From: an uncultured Collinsella sp.
GTDB lineage: Bacteria; Actinomycetota; Coriobacteriia; Coriobacteriales; Coriobacteriaceae
DNA length: 64,000 bases
Assembly: GCA_900542825.1 (NCBI GenBank)
Contig: UQOY01000004.1
Coordinates: forward strand, 102,953 to 166,952
Direction: 5' to 3'
The stretch's first letter is position 1. The number at the start of each line of letters is the position of its first letter. Below are positions 34,296 through 42,900 of this stretch, one piece after another. Under the pieces are notes generated by a model. It saw nothing but the letters and a program-made list of their open reading frames with translations, made no database searches and was not told where the DNA came from. The translations under genes were made by a program, and so were the position numbers.

Positions 34296-35123
34296 ATGGC
34301 CTTTGCAGAAAAGCTCATTGCTGTCCGTCGCGCCCATCACCTTACCCAAGAGCAGCTCGCCGCCAAGCTCTTCGTCACACGCCAAGCCGTCAGCCGTTGG
34401 GAACGCGGCGAGGTCACACCGGGTATCGACATGATGAAGCTCATTGCCGCCGTGACCGGCGAGCCGCTGTCCCACCTGCTCGAAATGCCCGAGCACTATT
34501 GTCAGAGCTGCGGCATGATACTCACGCCCGACGACTGCGGCACCGATGCTGCGGGCACCGCGACCGATCATTACTGCAAGTGGTGCTACGACCACGGCCA
34601 GTACACCTACGAGACCACGATGGAGGCGATGATTGAGGACTGTGCCCCGCGGCTGGCACAAAACACCGGTATGTCGCTCGACGAAGCCGTCTCGCTCATG
34701 GGCGCCGTCCTGCCACAACTGGAGCGCTGGCGCACCGTGCAGGAAAACGAGGAGCGCTACGGCGCCGAAGCGCGGGCACGCTACGGAGACGAGGCGATCG
34801 ACGCAGCAAACGAAACGTTACTGGACATGGACCCTCAGACATGGAACGACATGAAGGAACTTGAACGCGCTATTCTGGGTCAGCTCTCGATTGCCATGGG
34901 CGACGGCGATCCAGAGAGTAACGATGCCCACAAACTTGTCGCAATGCACCGTCGATGGATTGCTCTCAACTGGGGATGCGAGCCCCAAGACGAGGCGTAC
35001 CTGGGCCTCGCCCACGGCTATCTTGCCGACCAGCGCTTTGTTGACTACTACGACAAGCCCTGCGGCACCGGAGCCACGGCGTTTCTGGTCCAGGCCATCG
35101 AATCGTCGCAGGTTCGCGCATAG
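34296..35123 (+). CDS. XRE-type HTH + zinc ribbon + TipAS-like protein
   Basis: Residues 1-65 are a Cro/CI helix-turn-helix (LTQEQLAAKLFVTRQAVSRWERGEVTPGIDMM). Residues 68-105 form a zinc ribbon (YCQSCGMIL ... YCKWCYDHGQY). The C-terminal 150 residues resemble the TipAS antibiotic-recognition domain (HRRWIALNWG, AYLGLAHGYLADQRFVDYYD). TipAS domains bind thiopeptides and other ligands, so this is a ligand-sensing regulator (inference). AAAGGAG precedes the ATG. A glutaredoxin gene follows after 51 bp on the same strand. Confidence 0.85.
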   Translation: MAFAEKLIAVRRAHHLTQEQLAAKLFVTRQAVSRWERGEVTPGIDMMKLIAAVTGEPLSHLLEMPEHYCQSCGMILTPDDCGTDAAGTATDHYCKWCYDHGQYTYETTMEAMIEDCAPRLAQNTGMSLDEAVSLMGAVLPQLERWRTVQENEERYGAEARARYGDEAIDAANETLLDMDPQTWNDMKELERAILGQLSIAMGDGDPESNDAHKLVAMHRRWIALNWGCEPQDEAYLGLAHGYLADQRFVDYYDKPCGTGATAFLVQAIESSQVRA

Positions 35124-35174
35124 ACCGCAGCGGCTTTGGGTATCTCAATCGAAACCTCAACCGATTGGAGACCT

Positions 35175-35420
35175 ATGGCTACTGATCATGAGCTCACGCT
35201 GTACGTTATGACCGGCTGCCCGTATTGCATAAAGGTCAAGCGCTTCCTGACCGATAACGGCGTGACCATTCCCGAGCGCAATATCTCGACCGACCCCGAA
35301 GCCGAGCAGACACTCATCGCCGTCGGCGGCAAGCGCCAGGTTCCCTGCCTATTCATCGACGGCAAACCGCTCTACGAATCGAGCGACATCATCGCGTGGG
35401 TACAGGGGCACCTGCTCTAG
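35175..35420 (+). CDS. Glutaredoxin-like protein
   Basis: The 81-residue protein has the thioredoxin-fold active site CPYC at Cys15 and Cys18 (MTGCPYCIKVKRFL), the cis-proline region (RQVPCLFIDG) and the terminal SSDIIAWVQ. It reduces disulfides, probably with glutathione-like or other thiols; in anaerobic actinobacteria the electron donor is unknown. TTGGAG precedes the ATG. It follows the HTH/TipAS gene and may share its transcript. A palindrome starts 1 bp after its stop codon. Confidence 0.88.
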   Translation: MATDHELTLYVMTGCPYCIKVKRFLTDNGVTIPERNISTDPEAEQTLIAVGGKRQVPCLFIDGKPLYESSDIIAWVQGHLL

Positions 35421-35421
35421 C

Positions 35422-35448
35422 ACTCATTGGGGACGTACTTAAATGAGT
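35422..35448 (+). repeat. Variable-arm palindrome after glutaredoxin stop (GGGGACGT core)
   Basis: ACTCATT and AATGAGT pair around GGGGACGTACTTA, starting 1 bp after the stop. It shares core and placement with the 31-bp palindromes. Confidence 0.6.
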
Positions 35449-35496
35449 AGATAGGAATTCAGTTTCTCAATTTTATAGAACATACGTTTGCTTTTA

Positions 35497-35505
35497 TGCT
35501 ATACT
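35497..35505 (+). promoter_or_regulatory. Extended -10 promoter
   Basis: TGCTATACT combines a TGn extended -10 with TATACT and starts a leader of about 190 bases before the gene at 35706. No clear -35 is present. Confidence 0.55.
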
Positions 35506-35551
35506 CACCTCAAGGCATGAGACGAGTCGAGAGCTCCTGCGGAGGTCCCCA

Positions 35552-35581
35552 ATGACACGCTGGAGCGAGCTCGGTAAGTAA
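35552..35581 (+). CDS. Possible 9-residue leader peptide (MTRWSELGK)
   Basis: GGAGG lies 8 bp before the ATG, and the frame ends TAA. The GGAGG is paired with CTCC in a small hairpin (CTCC-TGC-GGAG), and GAGACG and CGTCTC pair at longer range (35519-35605). This could be an attenuator-type leader or simply chance. Confidence 0.3.
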   Translation: MTRWSELGK

Positions 35582-35705
35582 GATCAGTGGTTACCGCACT
35601 CGCCCGTCTCAGGCAGGCCGCGCTCCTGTTCGCCGTCGCCATCAAAGAACGGCACTCACAACCAAACGTTTCCGTTATCCGTGAGTCACACAGGAGTGCA
35701 TCGTT

Positions 35706-36800
35706 ATGGCAAAAAAGATTCCAACCTTTACGTCCGACACCGTTTCAAGCGCCCGCTCAGATATCAGCAGAATCGTTGAAGCCAAGAGTCTCAATCAAAA
35801 GGGCATCGATCATGAGACTTCGCTTGAGGGGGCATTGCTCATCGGGCGCCGTCTCGAACAAAAGACTGCCGGATATCCCGTTACCAATCTCAAAGGGCTG
35901 CTCTCCCCCGTCGGCGCTCATCTACACAAGCACTATGGCCCTCGCCTAGGACAATCCTATCTCACACGCTGCATTAAGCTCGCTCGCGCTGTTCCCAAAG
36001 GCGCTCCCTTTCGATCAGAGCTTGACCTAACTCACTATGAGTCGCTCGCTCGCGTCGCAAACGAGCACCTGCGCCTAGAGCTCATGAACGTCGCGGCCGA
36101 CAACAGGTGGTCCTCATCGCACATCGCGCTTCACGCCAGATACCAGAGTCCGCAAGATGCTCCCAGCAACAGGGAATTCCGCGAGCTCGAATCGAACCAA
36201 GAAGTTTGGCGCTTTGCCCGCGCTTATACGGATGCCTGCGGAATCATTTCGCTCGAGAAGTTTGTTGAGCTCTACAATTCATACGCTCCCAAACCAGTCT
36301 CGATATTCGAAGTACATGAAACCATTTGGAAAATCAGAGACGAGTCGGGACGCATCGACAACCCCTGTATGTTATCCAAGGACGGAGAGCTGTACCTCAT
36401 AGCGCCAGAACTAGACGACACGATTGAAGATAACCCTTATTACTACGACGACTACGGATATTGTTATCGAAAATACGAACGCCATAGCGAGTACACCGAG
36501 GAAATGCGTTCGCTGCGCGAACGACGCGTTCAGAGCAAAAAGGCAGCTATATTCGCTGGTCATAAGCAGCATTCGATTAAACTGCTCGATTATGAGGACG
36601 TCGTTTGCGGATATGCCAGCTACACACGAGCCGTTGAATATCTCAAACAGTATATTTTAAAGATTTCAAACTTAGCGCCGCAAGCCTTCACGCAAGAGAG
36701 GGCGAGTTCGATTTCATCATGGCAAAGCTCTTGCGCTCTATTGGTCTCAATGGCATGCCGACAGCGCAACAAACAATCGAAGATGCCGAATTTTTATTGA
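35706..36800 (+). CDS. Hypothetical protein with DUF1016-like N-terminus, likely frameshifted at the 3' end
   Basis: 364 residues are read from an ATG preceded by a structured leader. Residues 40-130 (LEGALLIGRRLEQKTAGYPVTNLKGLLSPVGAHLHKHYGP) faintly resemble the N-terminal part of YhcG/DUF1016 nuclease-like proteins; I do not recognise the rest. From about 36680 the reading quality falls, while another frame (36719-36991) reads GEFDFIMAKLLRSIGLNGMP, VVGPDFYEQ and LWEFNGRSHAELRSEEA, looking like the true continuation. One indel near 36670-36690 would join them into a protein of about 428 residues. Confidence 0.6.
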   Translation: MAKKIPTFTSDTVSSARSDISRIVEAKSLNQKGIDHETSLEGALLIGRRLEQKTAGYPVTNLKGLLSPVGAHLHKHYGPRLGQSYLTRCIKLARAVPKGAPFRSELDLTHYESLARVANEHLRLELMNVAADNRWSSSHIALHARYQSPQDAPSNREFRELESNQEVWRFARAYTDACGIISLEKFVELYNSYAPKPVSIFEVHETIWKIRDESGRIDNPCMLSKDGELYLIAPELDDTIEDNPYYYDDYGYCYRKYERHSEYTEEMRSLRERRVQSKKAAIFAGHKQHSIKLLDYEDVVCGYASYTRAVEYLKQYILKISNLAPQAFTQERASSISSWQSSCALLVSMACRQRNKQSKMPNFY

Positions 36801-36991
36801 TCGTCGTAGGACCCGATTTTTACGAACAGGCGAAGATAATCAAGGTCTCCAAGCTCCTCACAATAGTCTACGAAAACACCCCCCTGTGGGAGTTCAATGG
36901 ACGCTCACATGCCGAGCTGAGAAGCGAAGAAGCGGTGGGTTCTCCGGTGACGACTTTACATCGAGAAAATCAATCAAAACAGGCTGCTTAA
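36719..36991 (+). pseudogene. Probable 3' part of the 35706 gene in a second frame
   Basis: 90 codons in the +2 frame relative to the gene at 35706, with protein-like composition (AEFLLIVVGPDFYEQAKIIK, ENTPLWEFNGRSHAELRS). There is no ribosome site at its ATG, and the frame is open upstream from 36675 (SLHAREGEFDF). It fits the C-terminus of the upstream gene, separated by a frameshift. Confidence 0.55.
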
Positions 36992-37004
36992 CCGTATTAA
37001 CTGC

Positions 37005-37037
37005 TTGCATTTTTGTCTACAAAACTGTATACAAAAA
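37005..37037 (+). promoter_or_regulatory. Promoter with overlapping inverted repeat
   Basis: TTGCAT (37005-37010), 17 bp, TATACA (37028-37033). TTTTTGT (37010-37016) and ACAAAAA (37031-37037) are 7-bp inverted arms covering the spacer and -10, suggesting autorepression by the RHH-like protein downstream. Confidence 0.65.
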
Positions 37038-37048
37038 GAGAGGCCCTT

Positions 37049-37156
37049 ATGGAGCTCATCGCTCGATGTTGCCCCGATCGAGATGGGTACATCATTTACC
37101 ACGCCCTTGTCCCTCCTACGCGCAAGGTGCTCAGAGAAATCGGGATCGATCGATAG
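37049..37156 (+). CDS. 35-residue protein, possible toxin-like partner
   Basis: The frame MELIARCCPDRDGYIIYHAL, then VPPTRKVLREIGIDR, starts 12 bp after the promoter's end with AGAGAGG upstream and stops 8 bp before the next ATG. Its position ahead of an RHH-like gene under a self-complementary operator recalls reversed-order type II toxin-antitoxin pairs such as BrnT/BrnA. At 35 residues it is very short for a toxin, so it could be a remnant. I do not assign a function. Confidence 0.5.
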   Translation: MELIARCCPDRDGYIIYHALVPPTRKVLREIGIDR

Positions 37157-37164
37157 GAGGCACT

Positions 37165-37431
37165 ATGGACGCTAAGCAGCTCGAGAAGATGATGGGGTTT
37201 GCTCCCGGAGAGCTGGAAAAGGCCGCAGAGGCATACGAAAAGGATGAGTGGCCAAAGGGTCGCACTATCAAGTTGGGAAGGCCGCCGATCTCCGATGAGC
37301 CGAGCGTTGTTTTGTCGGCACGCGTGGGTGAATCGGTTCTTGAGGCGTTTGACGCAAAGGCAAAGCGTCATGGGCAGACACGCACGGAGCGGCTCAGGGA
37401 GCTCATTACGCTCGATGCAATGATTGCCTAG
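37165..37431 (+). CDS. Ribbon-helix-helix-like putative antitoxin or regulator
   Basis: The 88-residue protein has a polar N-terminal half (FAPGELEKAAEAYEKDEWPKG) and ends in a pattern like a CopG/RHH domain: SVVLSARVGESVLEAFDAKAKRHGQTRTERLRELI, a beta strand followed by two helices. GGAGG precedes the ATG. It is 8 bp after the 35-residue frame and probably co-translated. It likely binds the inverted repeat at 37010-37037 (inference). Confidence 0.65.
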   Translation: MDAKQLEKMMGFAPGELEKAAEAYEKDEWPKGRTIKLGRPPISDEPSVVLSARVGESVLEAFDAKAKRHGQTRTERLRELITLDAMIA

Positions 37432-37526
37432 TCCCCGCCAAACCCAAACGTGTACGTCAGCATCCAAAGTCGACATTTTTCGGCATCTTTGGATGCTGGT
37501 GTACAGCTTTTGCAACATTGTCGTTG

Positions 37527-37564
37527 GGGGCGTTCTTAAATGACTAGTCGATAAAGAACGCCCC
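37527..37564 (-). repeat. Variable-arm palindrome after dus stop
   Basis: GGGGCGTTCTT and AAGAACGCCCC form a perfect 11-bp stem, 10 bp after the dus stop codon, with AAATGACTA directly repeated beside both arms. It resembles the element at 35422-35448. Confidence 0.65.
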
Positions 37565-37574
37565 AAATGACTAA

Positions 37575-38534
37575 CTAGCCGTGGAAGCGGGCTATAGGTG
37601 CGAGTGGTTGTTCGCGAAAGACGCGATCGACGGCGGCGCGGTATTCGTCGACCTTTTTAGTCTTGCGTACGAGCTTGTGAACGGTAGCGGGGTCAATGAA
37701 GGCGCATTTGGCGTAGAACCACCACTCCTTCATGCGAAAGACCGCATTGCCGCCAATCTCTTCCGCGTACGCCGCAAACAGCGTGTCGTGGAAGCGCTGC
37801 AGCTCAGCCGCCGTGGCAGCAGGGCCGCCGGCAACCATGCGAGCCAGCGCGGGGTTCGCAAGCAAGCCGCGCCCCAACATTACGTGGCACGTTTCGGGAT
37901 AGGCCTCCACCAGCGCATCCATGTCCTCAAGATCAAAGATGTCGCCGTTATAGGCCACGGGAAACGGCGCACGCTCCAGCGTCTCGCCGTAAAACTCCTT
38001 GCGCGGCGATCCCGTATAGCGGTCCTTTTGCACGCGCGGGTGCACGATAAGCTCTGCCAACGGCATACGGCAATACAAATCGAGCACACGCTCGTATTCG
38101 TCGTCGCTCTCCAGTCCCAGCCTGGTCTTTACCGATACCGGCAACGGCGACCGCTCGCACACGTCACTCAAGAACACCTCGAGCTCATCCAAGTTGCGCA
38201 GAAAGCCCGAACCCTTCCCCTTGGCGACAACCGTGCCCGAAGGGCAGCCAAGGTTGAGATTGACCTCGCGGTAACCCATGTCGGCGAGCACCTGCGCCGC
38301 CCACACAAACTCGTCCGCGTTTTTGGACATCAGTTGAGGCACCACGTTAAGCCCCTGGTTATTGGCGGGATCGGCCTCTTTAAACGCCTTGCCGCCAAAG
38401 CGGTTGCCCACGCGCGGCGGCGGCAAAAACGGCGTGTAATAACAATCGAGCGCACCGAAACACTCCGCATGCACGCGACGGAACACATGCCCGGTAATCC
38501 CCTCCATAGGGGCCAGCGATAAATACATCAACAT
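37575..38534 (-). CDS. dus: tRNA-dihydrouridine synthase
   Basis: The 319-residue protein is a flavin-dependent TIM barrel. LSLAPMEGITGHVFRR at the start, NLGCPSGTVVAKGKGSGFLRN with the catalytic cysteine, IVHPRVQKDRYTGS and VAYNGDIFDLED match Dus enzymes, which reduce uridine in tRNA D-loops. It is at the long end of the family. An ATG at 38534 with GAGAGTGG upstream is used; MYLSLAP at 38528 is possible. Confidence 0.9.
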   Translation of the reverse strand: MLMYLSLAPMEGITGHVFRRVHAECFGALDCYYTPFLPPPRVGNRFGGKAFKEADPANNQGLNVVPQLMSKNADEFVWAAQVLADMGYREVNLNLGCPSGTVVAKGKGSGFLRNLDELEVFLSDVCERSPLPVSVKTRLGLESDDEYERVLDLYCRMPLAELIVHPRVQKDRYTGSPRKEFYGETLERAPFPVAYNGDIFDLEDMDALVEAYPETCHVMLGRGLLANPALARMVAGGPAATAAELQRFHDTLFAAYAEEIGGNAVFRMKEWWFYAKCAFIDPATVHKLVRKTKKVDEYRAAVDRVFREQPLAPIARFHG

Positions 38535-38548
38535 CCACTCTCAACTCA

Positions 38549-38579
38549 ATGTGACAAAGGGACAGTCCCTTTGTCACAT
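38549..38579. repeat. 31-bp GGGAC-core palindrome, copy 6
   Basis: ATGTGACAAAGGG ACAGT CCCTTTGTCACAT minus shared bases. It is upstream of dus (14 bp from its ATG) and not beside any stop codon. Confidence 0.85.
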
Positions 38580-38784
38580 TGCAAATCATCATACGAGTGC
38601 TTATTTTGGCACACATACGTATCGGGCGGCATCATCGCGTGGGCACAGGAGCACCCGCTCTAAACCAGGGCAGTCGTGGCACTTTTGCCGTATGACCTGC
38701 GCTCACCGATGGCGGGATTCTCTATACTGAGTCACATATGACGGCATCGCGCCACAACGACCGCCACGACACCAAGGACCAGCC

Positions 38785-39918
38785 ATGGCAGCACTCTGCG
38801 AACAAGAACGTAAGCGCATCCAGCGATACTGCATCTGCCCCAAGGTTGCCGGAGCGGCGCTTGCCATGGCATTCGTGCTGCCCTTATTGATCATTCCCTT
38901 CGAAATGATCGACGACATCGTCTTCCATCACGAAGGCTTCCAAGAGACGGGCATGATGACCGCCTTGGTGCTCACCGCCATCGAGCTCGTCATATTCTGC
39001 TATTGCGCTCTCGCCCCGCGCTTTGGCATGCGTGGCAAGCAGTGGAAGGAAATGCAGTACCGGCTCGCCGTCGAGCAGAGCGAAAAAGACCGCTCGGCAC
39101 AGATCGCAGGCGTTGTTGGCACGCAGGCCGCCGCACGCCTGCTCAAGAACAGCGACAACGAGGCTGCACGCAACCTGGGCGGCGCGGCAGAAGTCGCCGC
39201 TGCCGTAGGCGCCGTCGCCACCGCGGCAGACGTGCTTGCCGAGAGCTTTGCCAACGCAAAGGCCATGGCAGAAGCCTGTGGCGTGCCCATCCCCCGTGCA
39301 AAAAAGTGGATCGTCGCGCTTGTGGCGCTGCCCCTCGCAATCGTGTGCGGTGCCTATATCCCACAGCTGGCGCAGGGAAACATCGAGATGCAAGAGAACG
39401 CCGCGGCCGCGGCCGAGCAGATCGCCATCGCTCGTAAGGCGCTCGAGCCCTCATGCGAGTACGTGTCCGCCGATAACCCCTACGAGCGATATCAAGACTA
39501 CGGCTATCACGTCCGCGGCTATCTGCACGACGGCGACTCCGATGCCCAGAAAACCTATACGTACCTGGATTTTGACAACAAGGGGACGCTCACGGAAGTG
39601 AGCTACGCAGCAGAGGTCGACCCCGGCGCGAGCCTCGAGGACAACCTCGCCCGCATCGAGCTCGATCTTGACGAGCTTTCCTCTGCCGTCCAAACCATAG
39701 ACGTCAAGACCGCAAGCCCCGAGCTCCTGGCACCGCAGAAGCTCCCCGAAGAGTTTAGGCAGGCTTTTTTGAACGGCTCGCTCTACGAGAGAATCTCTAT
39801 CAGGACGAATGACGGCCCCGTCAAAGCGTATTGCTCGTTTGATACGGATCCCAAGGACGAGTTTGACGAGTACACCCATCCGACCATCCGCATCACGTTG
39901 ATGGGCAAAACGAACTAG
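38785..39918 (+). CDS. Hypothetical membrane protein, alanine-rich
   Basis: The 377-residue protein has two helices at the N-terminus (residues 22-42 and 55-75), an alanine-rich cytoplasmic-type stretch, a further helix at about 170-190, and a C-terminal extracytoplasmic domain of about 170 residues (rich in Y, D and E). No family is recognised. AAGGAC precedes the ATG. The alanine/glutamate block (AEVAAAVGAVATAADVLAES) may be helical. A 31-bp palindrome starts 14 bp after its stop codon and at the stop of the convergent ABC gene. Confidence 0.7.
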   Translation: MAALCEQERKRIQRYCICPKVAGAALAMAFVLPLLIIPFEMIDDIVFHHEGFQETGMMTALVLTAIELVIFCYCALAPRFGMRGKQWKEMQYRLAVEQSEKDRSAQIAGVVGTQAAARLLKNSDNEAARNLGGAAEVAAAVGAVATAADVLAESFANAKAMAEACGVPIPRAKKWIVALVALPLAIVCGAYIPQLAQGNIEMQENAAAAAEQIAIARKALEPSCEYVSADNPYERYQDYGYHVRGYLHDGDSDAQKTYTYLDFDNKGTLTEVSYAAEVDPGASLEDNLARIELDLDELSSAVQTIDVKTASPELLAPQKLPEEFRQAFLNGSLYERISIRTNDGPVKAYCSFDTDPKDEFDEYTHPTIRITLMGKTN

Positions 39919-39932
39919 GTGCAGGGAGATGA

Positions 39933-39963
39933 ATGTGACAAAGGGACTGTCCCTTTGTCACAT
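39933..39963. repeat. 31-bp GGGAC-core palindrome, copy 7
   Basis: ATGTGACAAAGGGACTGT... with perfect arms. Its last base is the first base of the reverse-strand stop codon of the ABC gene (39963-39965), and its left end is 14 bp after the stop at 39918. Confidence 0.88.
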
Positions 39964-42900
39964 TATTCGGAGCGTAGGGCCTCCACGGGGTCTTTCTTGG
40001 ATGCGCTACGGGCCGGCAGCAGGCCGGCGACAACCGTCAGCAGCACCGAAATCGCGATGAGCACCAGCGCATCCTGCACAGGCAGGCTCATCAGGTTGGG
40101 GACCTGCTTGGCCGCAAGCGCCCAGGCATTGACCGGGAAGCTCACGAGCACCACGACGACAATAGCAAAGACGCCGGCAATGAGGCCTTCGATAAAGGTC
40201 TCGGCATTGAATACGTTGGCCACGTTGCGCTTTGACGCGCCGATCGCGCGCAGGATGCCAATCTCCTTTTTGCGCTCCAGTACGCTGATGTAGGTGATGA
40301 TGCCGATCATGATGGAGCTCACCACCAGGCTGATACTCACGAATGCGATGAGCACCAAGCTGATGGTGTTCACGATGTCGGTCACCGAACCCATAATGAT
40401 GCCCATGTAGTCGGTGTACGAAATTGCCCGATCATCATGGCCGGCGGCTTTGACCTGCTTGTTGTACGCATCGATGTGATCGAGCACGCGCTCCTTGGCC
40501 TCAAAGTCGCGCGGGAAAATTTTGACCGAGATGGGGTCCGCCTCGTCCGCATAGCCCAACGTGGTCAGATTGTTATCGTAGGTGAGCTTTGACGCCTTGG
40601 CATAGCTCATCATGAGCGAGCTCAGGTCTTCGGCGTCCATGTTGAAATGGATGGCACGCGCAAAGGCGCTCGCATCCACACGCATAGCGCTCGCTAGGTT
40701 GGCAAAACTCGAAGATATCTGCATCGCCATCTGGCCCATGAGCCCTGCCGCGCCCGCCTTGAGCTGAGCTGACACCGTCGCCGCAATCTGATCGCTGATC
40801 GACTTCATCACCTGATCCATAGCCTGTTGCAGATACGGAGCCAGCTGATTTTGCACGTAGTCGGTCATCGCGTGCTGCAGGCGTTCGGCCAGGGCATCGC
40901 CACCGAGGGCCTTGAGCTGGGCCAGGATTTGTTGGGCTGCCGTATCACTCTCAAGATACGTCGAGAACGCGGCGGCGAGCTTTGACGCGTCCTTAAGATC
41001 TTCGGGTGACAGTGCCCTAAACTGATCAGACCGCAAAAAGCCCTCAAACAGTTGGTTGGCAAGCGTTCCCACCTGCTGCATTTGCTCGGGCGTGAGCTCC
41101 AAACCGTCAAAGACGCCCGAGAAATCTGGAGCAGGCGCTTTGGCCATGATGTCGCTGAAGTCGATGTCCCTCCCAACGCCCGAAAGGTCAATATCCAACC
41201 CGGACAAGTCAAGACCCGACAGGTCCATACCGCCGGCCGCGCCCGAGAGTGCAGACGCATCAAACGAAAACGCGCTCTTCAGCGCCGCCTCGTCCACGCT
41301 GAACATGCTGCCCAGGTCCACGCCCTGTTTGGCTTCACTTTGCAGCTCGTCGAAGGTCTTGCCGGTAAACACGTCTGTCTCGGGGTGGGCAAGCTGCTCT
41401 TGCACAATCTGCGAATTGGCAGCGCGTTCCATAAGCTGGCGGGTCAGCGCATGCGTATAGGCAATGCCCGGAGACAACGCACTCGCATTGGCTGTCTCGT
41501 TAGGTCGCACCACGCCCACAATGTGCACGTCAATACCGTCGGCAACCTTGGCGGCCATAAAGTCGGCGTCGCCAGACATATCGGTCCACATGCCGGTCTC
41601 TTCGTTTTTGCGATAGGCATCGGCCGGCGACAGCACCTTAAACGTCGTGGACAGCGCATCGTCGTAGGTAAAATCGGTGCCAGTCTCGGGCGTCTCGGCC
41701 TTGCCGTCGGCCGCCATGGCACTGTTAACCAGGTCGTTGAGCTCATCGATATCCAGCGCACCGATGCTGTAGAGCGTGTAATCGCCCACCGTGCCGCGGC
41801 TCGAAAGCACCATCACGGCTTCGTTGGCGGACGTGGGCCAATGACCGGCAACGACATCGTACTGGCTGTCGAGCAGACTCTGATCGTCAATCATTTCGTT
41901 GAAGACCGAGGTTCCCATGGACTCCATGCTCACCGTTGCTGCTGAGCTCGCGCCGCCGCTCATGGCCTCGGTCATGGCGTTGGGCACCAGCCGGACAGGC
42001 TTCTCATCGCCCTTGCCGGCACGATAGACAACCGGCGATACACCGTAGCCGTACTGAATGGCGTTGACCTCTTTATCGATGCCGTCGCCACCGGCATCGA
42101 GCCATGCCTTAAAGCTCGTCATGTCGTTGGACTTAACGCTCGCAAACATATCCTTTACGGCCGTGACCACAGGGATCCTATCGGTCCCCTGAGCCTTGCT
42201 GCCGGCACTGTCGTCGGACGAATCCACGTTTTCAGGCGAGTCATCATCCGTGGCCCCCTGTCCGCCCATCATAGACGACAGGTCGTAATCCTGCTTGGAA
42301 ATGGTGAGCGGGTAGCTCGAGAGCGTATCCTCCTCGACCTTTTTGATGTAGCCGTTTACGCCGTTGGACAGCGCCAGAATCGCCGCGATACCGATAATGC
42401 CAATCGAGCCCGCAAAGGCAGTCATGGCCGTACGGCCCTTTTTGGTCATGAGGTTGCGAGCAGAAAGCCCCAGCGCCGTCACAAAGCTCATCGAGGTTTT
42501 GCGCGTAGGCTTGGCCTCACGACGCGCGGCCTTGGCAACATCAAAGGGATCGGAATCGTCGGTAATCCTGCCGTCCGCCAGGTTGACGATGCGCGTGGCG
42601 TACCGGTACGCCAGCTCGGGATTGTGCGTGACCATGATGACCAGGCGGTCGCGCGCCACGTCCTTGAGCAAATCCATGACCTGCACGGATGTCGTTGAAT
42701 CCAAAGCGCCGGTCGGCTCGTCTGCCAGCACAATCTCGGGATCATTAATCAGGGCGCGGGCGATGGCTACGCGCTGCATCTGTCCGCCCGATAGCTGGCT
42801 CGGGCGCTTGTTAACGTGCTCGCCCAGGCCGACTTTCTCCAACGCCTCGCGCGCACGCTGGCGGCGCTCGGCATGCCCCACGCCCGTGAGCGTAAGCGCC

